Part shown: positions 7,617-16,636 of the stretch, one piece after another
Layout: each line of letters starts with the position of its first letter
Position numbering within the stretch: position 1 is the stretch's first letter
DNA from: JAPLKX01 sp035530195
Lineage (GTDB): Bacteria; Hydrogenedentota; Hydrogenedentia; Hydrogenedentales; SLHB01
Length of the DNA: 35,623 nt
Assembly (NCBI GenBank): GCA_035530195.1
Contig: DATKVG010000223.1
Coordinates: forward strand, 1-35,623
Direction: 5' to 3'
The notes under the pieces: model-generated
What the model was told of the DNA's origin: nothing
The model's input: the letters and a program-made list of their open reading frames with translations, nothing else
Databases searched by the model: none
Translations under genes and position numbers: made by a program

Positions 7617-8717
7617 GTGCGATTTGGGTTTATATTTCCGCTGAGCCAGCTTCATTGGTGGCTTGGAGCGGGCGTCGTGGCGGCAGGGCTGATTGCGTTT
7701 GCGTTGCATGCGCTCGAGGCGCGTCGGCGTCGGCGTCTGCACGCGTTTGTGGAGGCGCAGTTGGCTTCGCGCCTGGTGCCGGGTTACCGGGATGCGGTGC
7801 GTCGTCCGCTTTTCTGGCTGACGGTTGTCGGTTTTGCGGCGGTAGGCTTGACGTTTGCGCAGCCGCACTGGGGCGCGTCGTGGCAGGAAGTGCGCCAGTT
7901 GAGCCACGACGTGGTGGTTTGCCTGGATACGTCGGAGAGCATGCGTGCGGCGAACCCGCTTCCGACGCGGCTGGACCGGGCGAAACAAAAGATCAACTCG
8001 CTGCTGGACCGATTGCCGGTGGACCGGTTTGCGCTGGTAGCGTTTTCGGGGGCGTCGGCGTTGCAGTGCCCGCTCACGCACGACCAGGGATACTTCAAGA
8101 TGGTGCTCGATGCCACGGACACCAACGCGGTGAGCCGCAAGGGCACCGATATCGCGGCGGCGCTGCGTGAATGCGCGAACCTGTTCAAGGAAGAGACGGA
8201 AGCCAACGGGTATGTTGAGAAAGACTCGAGGGCGATCCTGTTGATCAGCGACGGCGAACAGGTATCGGGCGACGCCGTGGCCGAAGCCGAGAAGGTATCG
8301 GAGTTTGCGCGCATCTACGTAATCGGCGTTGGTGACCCGCGCGGCACGGAAGTGATGATGCCGGACTGGATGGGCCGTTACGTCCGCGTAATGGATGGTA
8401 ACAAGCCGCACCTGTCCAAGCTCGATGAGCAGACACTGCAGCGGATAGCGAACGCGGGCAACGGCGGTTACATCCTGAGTTCGCCGGACAATTCGGATAT
8501 CGACGAGATTTTCGCGGAGATCCAGAGCCTTGCGGCGCGCAAAACGTCGAGCGACGTCCGGCTGCAACTGGTCAACCGTTACCAGTGGCCGCTGGCGTTG
8601 GCGATCGTGTGTTTTGCCGGCGAAGGCCTGTGGATCGGGCTGATGCCGCTGCTGCGTGCGTGGCGGCTGCGGCGGCTTGGCGCGCCCGCGGGCGCGGAGG
8701 ACTCCGGGAATGCGTAG
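7617..8717 (+). CDS. batB: BatB, membrane-anchored von Willebrand A protein
   Basis: A 366-residue paralogue of BatA. Two membrane helices lie at about 14-32 and 64-81, followed by a vWA domain with DTSES at 104-108 as the first metal-site element and GTD near residue 180 as the Thr element. LLISDGE forms a core strand and a membrane helix near 323-342 closes the protein. The start is GTG 7617, preceded by GAGG at a good distance. The reading frame overlaps the next start by 8 bp (8710-8717). Expected to act with BatA as the metal-binding face of the Bat membrane complex. Confidence 0.88.
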   Translation: MRFGFIFPLSQLHWWLGAGVVAAGLIAFALHALEARRRRRLHAFVEAQLASRLVPGYRDAVRRPLFWLTVVGFAAVGLTFAQPHWGASWQEVRQLSHDVVVCLDTSESMRAANPLPTRLDRAKQKINSLLDRLPVDRFALVAFSGASALQCPLTHDQGYFKMVLDATDTNAVSRKGTDIAAALRECANLFKEETEANGYVEKDSRAILLISDGEQVSGDAVAEAEKVSEFARIYVIGVGDPRGTEVMMPDWMGRYVRVMDGNKPHLSKLDEQTLQRIANAGNGGYILSSPDNSDIDEIFAEIQSLAARKTSSDVRLQLVNRYQWPLALAIVCFAGEGLWIGLMPLLRAWRLRRLGAPAGAEDSGNA

Positions 8718-9618
8718 CCGTTTGGCCGAGATCGTGTTGGCGGGCCTGCTGGTCGCCGTGGCTGCACGTGCGGAAGCGGCTGGGTCGTTTCGTCAGCAGT
8801 TGGAAAAGGGGAACGGGCTGCTGCGCGAGGGTAACGCGGCGGGCGCGCTCGATCAGTACCGCGAACTGCTGACCGAGGACCCGGAATCGCCGCTGGTGCA
8901 TTACAACATGGGATTGGCGCATTATGGCGAGGCGAGCCAATTCGGCGGGTTGGGATCGACCGAAGACGCGGTAGCGGCGTTGAACAAGGCGAAGGAAGAG
9001 TTTGAGAACGCCGAGAAGAACTCGCCGGACCCGAAGCTGCGGGTAGACGCGGCGTACAACCACGCCAACGCAACCGCACAACAGGCGAAATGGTCCGTGG
9101 AAGCGGCAAAAACGGGCGCGGGAAAGTTTGAAGATACGGTCAAGGCGTTCGAGTCGTCGGTGGCCGAATATGAGGAGTTGCTGAAACGCCGGCCGGATCA
9201 TGCCGGGGCAAGACAAAACCTGGATCACATGCGTTACCTGCTCAAGAGCATGCTGCAAAACCCGCCGCCGCCACAGGAACAGCAACAACAGCAAGGTCAA
9301 AACGGCGAGAATCAAGACCAGGATCAGCAAAAACAGGAGCAGAACCAACAGCAGGAACAACAGGATCAGCAGCAGGAACAACAGGCCCAGGATCAGCAGC
9401 AACAGGAGGCCCAGGCGCAGCAGCAACAGGAACAACAAGCCGGGCAGTCTGAGCAGGATCAGCAACAGGATCAGCAAGATCAGGCGCAGAATTCGGATAA
9501 TCTGCCGGAGGGTAATACGGAGGCGCTGCTGCAGTCGCTTGAAGAGACGGATAAGCGCGAGCAGCGCGAGGTGAAGAACCCGCAGCGTGGCAACCCGGTA
9601 CAAGGCAACTGGTGGTAA
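8710..9618 (+). CDS. batC: BatC, TPR protein with long glutamine-rich tail
   Basis: A 302-residue exported protein: signal peptide about 1-24 (ending EAAG), TPR-type helices (about 27-180; FRQQLEKGNGLLREGN, LVHYNMGLAHY), then an extremely Gln/Glu/Asp/Asn-rich segment (about 195-275). It ends with a short basic stretch and GNWW. TPR plus low-complexity tail is the usual BatC form and suggests a protein-protein adaptor in the periplasm. ATG 8710 was chosen because it overlaps the batB stop and begins the signal peptide; an upstream start at 8656 would add 18 arginine/glycine-rich residues. The CAG/CAA run could vary in length by slippage. Confidence 0.82.
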   Translation: MRSRLAEIVLAGLLVAVAARAEAAGSFRQQLEKGNGLLREGNAAGALDQYRELLTEDPESPLVHYNMGLAHYGEASQFGGLGSTEDAVAALNKAKEEFENAEKNSPDPKLRVDAAYNHANATAQQAKWSVEAAKTGAGKFEDTVKAFESSVAEYEELLKRRPDHAGARQNLDHMRYLLKSMLQNPPPPQEQQQQQGQNGENQDQDQQKQEQNQQQEQQDQQQEQQAQDQQQQEAQAQQQQEQQAGQSEQDQQQDQQDQAQNSDNLPEGNTEALLQSLEETDKREQREVKNPQRGNPVQGNWW

Positions 9619-11456
9619 TGCGGACGGTTTTTTGGATAGGCGCCATAACGGCGGCAGCGGCGGTTTCGACCGCGTTTGTGCTCGGCGGGACAACTATCGA
9701 CGCCGCGGGAACCGCGGCGCCGGTGCGCGCGTACGTGGACGACACCACCGTAATGGCAGGAACGCAGTTCACGGTTGCGATCGAGATAAACGGCCGCGCG
9801 GACGAGCTTCCGACGATGCCGGAGGTGGACGGGCTGAAGATCAGCGCGCGTCCCAACACGCAGGCCAGCCGGATGGAATTCTCGAGCATTACGAACGCGG
9901 CGATCAGCCGCCAGGAATATGGCTACTACGCCTATGCGACCAAGCCCGGGAAGATTACGATCCCGCCGATCACCATTATGGTCGACGGGAAGGCGCAAAC
10001 CACGGAGCCGATCGAGTTGACGGTGCTCGAGGCGGCGGTTCCGCAGGTGCGGATGCCTCCGGGTCCGGCGCCGCAGCAGGTTTGGCCGCCGCGGGTGCTG
10101 CCGCAGATGCCGCAGCCGTCTGCGAAGGACAACGAGGTCAGCCTCGAGGAGGCGGTTTTTATCGAAAGCCGCGTTGACAAGATGCAGGTGTACCAGGGCG
10201 AGCCGGTCGAACTGACGCTGGGCATCTGGGTGCTGAATACGCCGGGATTCCGGGTGTACAGCTATCGCGACCAGCCCTTCGAGCCGCCCGCCTGCGAAGG
10301 TTTTTACCCGACGCCGCTCGAGGAAAACGTGACGGAAACCAACAAGGACGGCCGGGCGTACAAGGCCGTGACGTACCGGCGCACGCTCTACCCGACGGTT
10401 GGGGGCGATCTGCAGATAGGCGAATGGCGCTGGGCGGGCGCGGCGTCGTATGGGGGCCGGGAATGGCGGATTGCGCGCACCGCGCCTGCGATATTTGTTC
10501 ACGTGATGGCGCTTCCCGAGGCGCCGCCGAATTTCTCGGGCGCGGTCGGCCAATATACGTTGGAGGCGAAGGTGTCGCGCGATGAGGGTGTGCAGGGCGT
10601 GCCGATGCAGTTGGTGGTGACGGTGCGAGGCAAGGGCAATCCCGACGCGATAGGCGCGCCGCGGGTGCCCAAAGTCGAGAAGGCCTATATCTCGGACCCC
10701 GATCGGTCGCCAGTCCCCGCCGAACCAACGGGCGCGGACGTTGAAAAGACGTTTACGTACCTGATCACGCCGCTGGAACCCGGCGATCTGAACATTCCGG
10801 CGGTGGAATATTGCTATTTTAATCCGGCGGCCGCGACTTACAAGACGGAATCGACTCAACCGCTGTCGGTACGCGTGCTGCAGTCGGCGGAGTACACGGG
10901 GCCGCGCAAGCTGATGACGCAGAACCCGGAATCGGAACCCGCGGGGGCCGTCAGCATGCTTAGCGACGACATTTTCCCGCTGGCGTCCGCGCCGGCCGGG
11001 TTGCGGCAGGTGCGGCGGTCGGATGCGATGGCGCCGGTGGCGGCGGTTGCGCCGGTGGTGGCTTATGCGGGCCTGGCGTTGCTGATGCGGCGGAAACGGC
11101 GGTTTGATCGCGACCCCGCGTATGCGCGCGCGCGCCGGGCCAGGGCGCGCGGCCTGAAGCGGCTCGATGCGGCGGCAGGTTCTGCGGAGGAATTGTACCG
11201 TGCGCTGCTTGGCTTTGTGGCGGACCGGTACAACCTGCAGGAGACGGGCCTGACGTCGCAGGAAGTGACGCAGGCACTCGAGGCCCGGCAGGTGGAGGCC
11301 GAAATCAGGGAGCATGTCAGGAGAATCTTGCGCGCCTGCGAGCGGACGCGTTACGGCGGAGCCAAACTGAGCAGCGATGAGATCGAGGCGCTGACGCGCG
11401 GCGCGGTCGAGGCGATCGACCGGCTGGAGTCGCAGGGCGCGGAGGCGGCGCGATGA
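9618..11456 (+). CDS. batD: BatD, large oxygen-tolerance membrane protein
   Basis: A 612-residue protein beginning with a signal peptide (about 1-24), followed by tandem beta-sandwich domains outside the membrane. APVRAYVDDTTVMAGTQFTVAIEI at the N-terminus is the recognisable BatD opening. A Pro-rich linker follows (about 140-165), then a membrane helix near 474-492 and a cytoplasmic helical tail (LYRALLGFVADRYNLQETGLTSQEV). The ATG at 9618 shares one base with the batC stop (TAATG); GTG 9612 in the same frame is the alternative. The stop overlaps batE by 4 bp. This is the largest of the three BatD-like proteins here and the orthodox one by length. Confidence 0.88.
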   Translation: MRTVFWIGAITAAAAVSTAFVLGGTTIDAAGTAAPVRAYVDDTTVMAGTQFTVAIEINGRADELPTMPEVDGLKISARPNTQASRMEFSSITNAAISRQEYGYYAYATKPGKITIPPITIMVDGKAQTTEPIELTVLEAAVPQVRMPPGPAPQQVWPPRVLPQMPQPSAKDNEVSLEEAVFIESRVDKMQVYQGEPVELTLGIWVLNTPGFRVYSYRDQPFEPPACEGFYPTPLEENVTETNKDGRAYKAVTYRRTLYPTVGGDLQIGEWRWAGAASYGGREWRIARTAPAIFVHVMALPEAPPNFSGAVGQYTLEAKVSRDEGVQGVPMQLVVTVRGKGNPDAIGAPRVPKVEKAYISDPDRSPVPAEPTGADVEKTFTYLITPLEPGDLNIPAVEYCYFNPAAATYKTESTQPLSVRVLQSAEYTGPRKLMTQNPESEPAGAVSMLSDDIFPLASAPAGLRQVRRSDAMAPVAAVAPVVAYAGLALLMRRKRRFDRDPAYARARRARARGLKRLDAAAGSAEELYRALLGFVADRYNLQETGLTSQEVTQALEARQVEAEIREHVRRILRACERTRYGGAKLSSDEIEALTRGAVEAIDRLESQGAEAAR

Positions 11457-12262
11457 CGGCGAATATTCTGATATGCGTCCTGCTTGGGTCCGGCGCGGGC
11501 GTGTACAATGACGAGTTCGACCGGGCGGCAACAGCGTACGACGCAGGCGATTACGCGACTGCGATCGGCGCGTATGAGCAGATGGTGGGCGAGTCAGTGG
11601 CCCACGAAGCGCTGTTTTACAACCTGGGCAACGCGTACTACAGGAGCGGGCGGCTTGGCGCGGCAATTGCCAACTATGAGCGGGCGCTCGAGCTCGACCC
11701 GGGCTTCGATAACGCCCGGGAAAACCTCGAGAAGGCCGTGCGCGAGACGCGCCAGCATCTGGCGAGACCGCTGCCTTCGGACTGGGAGCAGAGCCTGTTG
11801 TTTTGGCATTATTTGGTGTCGCGGGAAATGACGAACCGGCTGGCGTTGTTGTTTTGGGTGGCGTTTTGGGTGGTGCTGGGCGTGAGGCAAGTGCGGCCGC
11901 TGCGGTACACGCGTCGTGCGGCGGCAGTGTTGGCGGTGCTGGCATTGGCATTCGGCGGATCGGCGTGGGCGAAGGCGCACGCCCCGGCGTTGGCGGTGGC
12001 CGACGCGGACGCTCCCGTCACGTATGGAACGAGTGAGGGCGACGTTGTTCGGTTCGAGCTTCATCCGGGCGACCGGGTAACCGTGGATCAGCAGCGGGAC
12101 GGATGGGCCCGCGTCAAGACGGCGTCGGGTGAGCACGGCTGGACGCGGGAGGCGAACCTGGTTTTTGTAGGGCCGCCTTACGCGCGCATGGACCAGACAC
12201 AAACGCCCGCACCCGGCAGCGCACCGGCCCCTGAGAAAAACGAAACGAGCACAAGCAGATGA
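11453..12262 (+). CDS. batE: BatE, TPR and SH3-like membrane protein
   Basis: A 269-residue protein with TPR helices (about 20-100; AYDAGDYATAIGAYEQMV, ALFYNLGNAYYRSG, AIANYERALELDPG), two membrane helices (about 125-143 and 153-174) and a bacterial SH3-like domain (about 180-240). The latter holds HPGDRVTVDQQRDGWARVK and HGWTREANL. The tail is Pro/Ala/Glu-rich. This is the usual BatE plan, closing the bat core. It overlaps batD by 4 bp at the start and glnD by 4 bp at the end. SH3-like domains of this type often bind peptidoglycan or partner proteins; which applies here cannot be told from sequence. Confidence 0.85.
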   Translation: MTANILICVLLGSGAGVYNDEFDRAATAYDAGDYATAIGAYEQMVGESVAHEALFYNLGNAYYRSGRLGAAIANYERALELDPGFDNARENLEKAVRETRQHLARPLPSDWEQSLLFWHYLVSREMTNRLALLFWVAFWVVLGVRQVRPLRYTRRAAAVLAVLALAFGGSAWAKAHAPALAVADADAPVTYGTSEGDVVRFELHPGDRVTVDQQRDGWARVKTASGEHGWTREANLVFVGPPYARMDQTQTPAPGSAPAPEKNETSTSR

Positions 12263-14973
12263 ACGCTTCATTTACAGATCTGGTTGAACTTGCAAGAACG
12301 GATCCGGCCGGTTTCCTGGCGATCCCGCGGCGGGAAGCCGTTGCGGCGGCGCGCGAGTACATGGCGGCGGAACGTGCGCAAATTCGGGCGCGCCACGACG
12401 CGGGCGAGTCCGGGGCGAACGTGGTGCGGATGCTGACGGAAAGCGCGGACCGGCTGCTTCGGGGTGTGCTGGATTTTGGGCTGTGCTGGGCACAAAACGC
12501 GGACGCGCTGCTGAGCCGGTCGTGCTTGTTGGCGCTGGGCGGCTACGGCCGGGGTGAACTGAGCCCGCACTCGGACCTCGATGTGTGCCTGTTGTACGAC
12601 GGCGGCCTCGACGACAATATCCGTGCGCTCAACAGCTTCATGATCCCGTTCCTGTGGGACATGGGGTTCGAGATCTGCTACTCGATCCGCAGCGTGAATG
12701 AAACGATGGAACTCGTGTCTAACGACCTCAAAGCGTTCACCTGTGTGTTGGAATCGCGCATCATTGCCGGGGACAACACGACGTTCGCCCGGCTAAAGCT
12801 CCACCTGCGGGAATTGGTGGCCCGGCGGGAAATGTCATCTTCGTATGTGCGGGCGAAGACGCGGGAACGGTATGAATTGCTGGCGCAAGAACATCAGGAC
12901 CTTTACCGGAGCGAGCCGAATGTGAAAGAAAACCGCGGGGGGCTGCGGGACTTTCACACGGCGCTGTGGCTGTTTATGATGACTTACGGCCCGCTGACGC
13001 TCGACGACGTGGCGTTGCTTGGGATTGTGTCGGAAGACGAGCACCTTTCGTTCGTGCAGTCGCTGGATTTTTTGTGGCGGGTGCGCAATGAGCTTCATTT
13101 CCACGCGGGCAAACAGGACGACCAGTTGACGTACGAAAACCAGAAGCATGTTGCGCGGGCCTTCGGTTATGGTGAAGGCAACGAACAGGACATGCACCGC
13201 CTCATGCAAGACTACTATGCGGCCTGCCGAAAACTGAGGCGGCTGCTTCGTATAGCGGCGCAGGTCTGCGACCGCCACCCGTCTCCGGGCGTTGGTGCGG
13301 ATGGTTCCCCGGCGCCGGGCCGGGCGGAAATCACGATGGCGGAGGGGCAGTTGGAAGCGGGCAGCGATGACAGCCGATGGTTTTCAGAGCAGCCGTCGCG
13401 CCTGATGGAGGTGTTTTGGGAATGCGCGCGGCGCCAGGTTCCGCTGGGCCGGACGACGGAGCGGCAGGTGGCGGCGAGCCTGCACCTGGTGACGGACGCG
13501 TTCCGCGGCAACGATTTGGTTCGGCGTTTTTTCATTGCGATCTGCAACCGGCCCCTGCAGGCGGGCTACGCGCTGCGGCAGGCGTCGAATGCGGGGCTGC
13601 TGGGCCGCTACCTGCCGGAATTTGGCGCGGTGCAGGGCGTCATCTGTTACGAAGACTTTCATCAATATCCCGTGGACGAACACACGCTGCGCGCCATTGA
13701 AGCGTTGGCGCAGTTGCCGAAAATGGAAGGGTCCGTTGGCACCTGTCTGCACAAAGCCATCGAGCATCTCCCCGACGCGTACATCCTGGTGATGGCGATC
13801 CTGTTCCACGACCTGGGCAAGGCGGGCGGGGGCGACGGCCACGTCGAGCGCGGCGTCGAGATTGCCCGCACGATTTGCCGCCGGATCGGAATGTCCGAAG
13901 ACGACACGGAGCGGGTCGCGTTCCTGGTCGAACATCACATGCTGATGACGCGCATCAGCCAGCACCGAGACATCGACGACGGCGACATTGTCCAATCGTT
14001 TGCCGCAACCATGAAAACGGAGGAACGGCTGCGGGCGCTGTTCCTGCTGAGCTATGCCGATCTTTCGGCGGTGGGGCCGGGCGTGTGGAACGATTGGAAA
14101 GGGACGCTGCTCACCAAGCTGTACCTGAAAACAGAGAAGATCCTGCTTGGCCGGGCGGAGGTGCTGGGCGAAGCGTATTGGAAATCGCCGAGGGCCGAAG
14201 AAGTGCGCCGGCTTGTGCCAGTCGAGTTGCAGGCGGAGGTGGATGTTCACATCGAGGGTCTTGGCGAGCGATATTTTCTCGCGTTTTCGCCGCGGCAGAT
14301 CGGGCAACACATGGTGTGCGTCGCGGAGGCGCGGGAGAACCGGCTGGCGTTGCGCTGCACCGCGCAGGATCACACCGGCATGAGCGAAATCATCGTATGC
14401 ACCGCCGACCGGCACGGTCTTTTCTCGAAGATAGCCGGGAGTTTCACTTCTGAGCTGATCGACATCAACAGCGCGGCATTGTTCACGCGGCCGGACGGGA
14501 TCGTGGTGGACTGTTTTACGGTCCGCGACGCTACGCGCGGCAAACCCCTGACCGAGGAGCAGTTTCATGCCGTAGAAACGGTGCTGCGGGCCGTGTTGCT
14601 CGAAGACGAAGACGTGCAGACTTATGTGGACCGTTCCCGGCGCCGGCTGTTTGCCCTGCTCCAGCCGCGGGTGGCCGCGACGACGCGCATCTCGTTTGAC
14701 AACGAATCGTCCCGAACCCATACCGTCATCGACGTCGAAACGGGCGACCGGACCGGGCTTCTTTATGACATTACGCGCGCCATGGCCGACGCGGGCCTCG
14801 ATATTTCGACGGCCCGTATCGTCACGGACGTCCGGCGGGTGCGCGATTCGTTTTATGTAACGCAGAATGGACAAAAGCTAGAGATCAATCAAACCAAGGC
14901 CGAGATCCGCGAAGTGATTCACAACGCGATACACCCGCGTACTCTCGCCGAAACGATGGGAGAACGGTTATGA
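12259..14973 (+). CDS. glnD: Bifunctional [protein-PII] uridylyltransferase/uridylyl-removing enzyme
   Basis: A 904-residue enzyme that attaches UMP to, or removes it from, PII signal proteins according to glutamine level. Domains in order: nucleotidyltransferase with GGYGRGEL at 94-101 and the metal ligands D106 and D108; a GlnD-specific helical region; a metal-dependent HD phosphohydrolase domain with HD at 517-518 (FHDLGK) and HH in the VEHH motif; and two C-terminal ACT domains, at about 708-780 and 821-885, for glutamine sensing. All catalytic motifs look intact and the length matches the family (E. coli about 890). It joins batE and htrA by 4-bp overlaps on both sides. No glnB, glnK or glnA is seen here, so the linkage with bat genes is unusual. 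Confidence 0.93.
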   Translation: MNASFTDLVELARTDPAGFLAIPRREAVAAAREYMAAERAQIRARHDAGESGANVVRMLTESADRLLRGVLDFGLCWAQNADALLSRSCLLALGGYGRGELSPHSDLDVCLLYDGGLDDNIRALNSFMIPFLWDMGFEICYSIRSVNETMELVSNDLKAFTCVLESRIIAGDNTTFARLKLHLRELVARREMSSSYVRAKTRERYELLAQEHQDLYRSEPNVKENRGGLRDFHTALWLFMMTYGPLTLDDVALLGIVSEDEHLSFVQSLDFLWRVRNELHFHAGKQDDQLTYENQKHVARAFGYGEGNEQDMHRLMQDYYAACRKLRRLLRIAAQVCDRHPSPGVGADGSPAPGRAEITMAEGQLEAGSDDSRWFSEQPSRLMEVFWECARRQVPLGRTTERQVAASLHLVTDAFRGNDLVRRFFIAICNRPLQAGYALRQASNAGLLGRYLPEFGAVQGVICYEDFHQYPVDEHTLRAIEALAQLPKMEGSVGTCLHKAIEHLPDAYILVMAILFHDLGKAGGGDGHVERGVEIARTICRRIGMSEDDTERVAFLVEHHMLMTRISQHRDIDDGDIVQSFAATMKTEERLRALFLLSYADLSAVGPGVWNDWKGTLLTKLYLKTEKILLGRAEVLGEAYWKSPRAEEVRRLVPVELQAEVDVHIEGLGERYFLAFSPRQIGQHMVCVAEARENRLALRCTAQDHTGMSEIIVCTADRHGLFSKIAGSFTSELIDINSAALFTRPDGIVVDCFTVRDATRGKPLTEEQFHAVETVLRAVLLEDEDVQTYVDRSRRRLFALLQPRVAATTRISFDNESSRTHTVIDVETGDRTGLLYDITRAMADAGLDISTARIVTDVRRVRDSFYVTQNGQKLEINQTKAEIREVIHNAIHPRTLAETMGERL

Positions 14974-16409
14974 AATGCTCAGTATTGGCAGTAACAATTG
15001 CAGCGGCGGTCCTGGCCGGGTTGGCGGCTTCCGCGCAGCCTGTCAGCCCCGTCCTGCAGGAGATAGAACAGTCGTTTGAAAACATCACGAACGTCGTCCG
15101 GCCGGTTGTGGTGAATATCGACACAAAAACGAAGGCGGAGGCCGGCGGGGAAGCGGATATGGATCAGTTCGAGGATATTTTCCGGTTCTTCGGGATTCCG
15201 TTCCAGACTCCGGAAGGCGGGATGCCTCGGCCTCGCCGGCAGCGTGCGGGGCAGGCCTCGGGCTTCATCTACGACAGCCAGGGCCACATCGTGACCAACA
15301 ACCATGTCGTGAAAGGCGCCACGGAAATCGAGGTCGGCCTGTGGAACGGCCAGAAGCTGCCCGCCAAGGTCATAGGAACCGATCCGGATACGGACCTGGC
15401 CGTGATCAAGGTTGACAACGGGGGCACGAATCTGCCGGTGGCGGAGCTTGGCGACTCGAGCCAGTTGAAGGTTGGCCAATTCGCCATAGCGGCGGGCAGC
15501 CCGCGCGGGTTTGAGGGTTCGTTCTCGTTTGGGCACATCAGCGCGCTCGGTCGCGACCTGAACCTGCCCGAGAACATTCGGTTCCAGAATTTCATCCAGA
15601 CCGATGCGGCCATCAACCTCGGTAACAGCGGCGGCCCGCTGTGCAACATTGCCGGCGAAGTGATCGGCATCAACATCGCCATCGTATACGGCGCGAACAG
15701 CCTGGGTTTTGCCATCCCGATCAATACGGCGAAAAACATTGTGCCGACGCTGATCGCGGAGGGAAAGATCGTCCGTGGATACCTGGGCGTTCGGGTAACC
15801 ACCGTGGACCAGTACGCAGAAGCGCTTAACCTGCCCGACCATAAAGGGGCCTTCGTTGCGGAAGTGCCGACAGGCACGCCCGCGGAAAAGGCCGGCATCC
15901 AGACGTATGACGTAATCCGGCAGGTCAATGGGCAGCCCATAAACACGCCCCAGGACCTGATCCAGACTATTTCTTCGATCAGGCCCGGGACGGCCGCGAC
16001 GGTGACGGTGTGGCGCGAAGGCCAACTCAAGGACATCCAGGTGACGCTGGGCGAGTTCCCACGCGAGGAACAGCAGGCGGCCGAGGCGCCGAACGGGCAG
16101 GAAACGCTTGGCCTCCGACTCCAAAACCTCACCGAGGAAACGGCGCAACGCTTGCAATTGCCGCCGGGCACGCGTGGCGTGCTGGTCGTTGGCATCAATC
16201 CGGACAGCCCCGCGGAACGCGCCGGCCTGATGCAGGGCAACGTCATCGTGGAAGTTGGGCAGCGGAAAGTGGCGAACTTGGACGAGTTTCACGCCGTACT
16301 GAAAGAGCGGGCTCAACCGGGACGGCCTCTGCTCCTGGGAGTTGTGCGGCCCACCGGCGAACGCGGAATTGTGGTGATTCAGGTACCGCAGGACGCTTCG
16401 TTCCAATAG
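14970..16409 (+). CDS. htrA: Do/DegP-type periplasmic serine protease
   Basis: A 479-residue exported protease/chaperone. Signal peptide 1-22 (ends ASA). The trypsin-like domain has the complete triad: H112 (NNHVV), D142 (DTDLAV) and S220 (LGNSGGP). Two PDZ domains follow at about 270-350 (GYLGVRV at its start) and 375-470 (GVLVVGINPDSPAERAGL). A Do-type protease degrades or refolds damaged envelope proteins. It starts inside the glnD stop codon (ATGA) and is the last gene of the train; a strong terminator follows 20 bp after the stop. With the SurA-like gene upstream, the train holds two envelope quality-control proteins. Confidence 0.93.
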   Translation: MKCSVLAVTIAAAVLAGLAASAQPVSPVLQEIEQSFENITNVVRPVVVNIDTKTKAEAGGEADMDQFEDIFRFFGIPFQTPEGGMPRPRRQRAGQASGFIYDSQGHIVTNNHVVKGATEIEVGLWNGQKLPAKVIGTDPDTDLAVIKVDNGGTNLPVAELGDSSQLKVGQFAIAAGSPRGFEGSFSFGHISALGRDLNLPENIRFQNFIQTDAAINLGNSGGPLCNIAGEVIGINIAIVYGANSLGFAIPINTAKNIVPTLIAEGKIVRGYLGVRVTTVDQYAEALNLPDHKGAFVAEVPTGTPAEKAGIQTYDVIRQVNGQPINTPQDLIQTISSIRPGTAATVTVWREGQLKDIQVTLGEFPREEQQAAEAPNGQETLGLRLQNLTEETAQRLQLPPGTRGVLVVGINPDSPAERAGLMQGNVIVEVGQRKVANLDEFHAVLKERAQPGRPLLLGVVRPTGERGIVVIQVPQDASFQ

Positions 16410-16428
16410 CAAACTGTATCTATACGTT

Positions 16429-16471
16429 CGGACGGGAGGCGCGACGCAACGCGCCTCCCGTCCGTCTTTTT
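16429..16471 (+). terminator. Rho-independent terminator of the bat-glnD-htrA train
   Basis: A perfect 15-bp stem pairs 16429-16443 (cggacgggaggcgcg) with 16450-16464 (cgcgcctcccgtccg) across a 6-base loop. It is followed directly by tcttttt (16465-16471). It lies 20 bp after the htrA stop and in the correct orientation. One of the clearest signals in the window. Confidence 0.92.
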
Positions 16472-16578
16472 GATGTCTTGCTGATGCCTTGTTCTTGCTG
16501 AAGTTGTGGTAAAGGGCGCAAACGTCATAAGTAGCTATGGCGCGACGATTCTGCCAATTTTGCAAAACCCCGGGGCAT

Positions 16579-16607
16579 TTGACAATAATTTAACCTTGTT
16601 CTATACT
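16579..16607 (+). promoter_or_regulatory. Near-consensus sigma70 promoter for the diguanylate cyclase gene
   Basis: TTGACA (16579-16584, perfect -35) and TATACT (16602-16607, one mismatch to TATAAT) are separated by 17 bp. The expected transcription start is about 16614, giving a leader of about 23 nt. The ribosome binding site GGGGAGGAG (about 16620-16629) and GTG start at 16637 follow. The surrounding 40 bases are AT-rich compared with the flanking genes. Confidence 0.85.
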
Positions 16608-16636
16608 CGCCGCCGTATCAGGGGAGGAGCCTTGCC

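Noticed and set aside
9280..9480. Repeat array in batC
   Set aside because: The CAG/CAA run encodes a Gln-rich tail typical of BatC; it is low-complexity coding sequence, not a separate element.
1740..11456. Anti-phage or RavA-ViaA-type defence system (MoxR ATPase plus vWA proteins)
   Set aside because: The full set of DUF58, BatA, BatB, BatC, BatD and BatE identifies the Bat module; no nuclease, protease effector or defence neighbour is present.
9480..11951. Minus-strand open frame of 823 codons opposite batD and batE
   Set aside because: Arg/Pro/His-rich shadow translation of the opposite strand; no start signal or domain.
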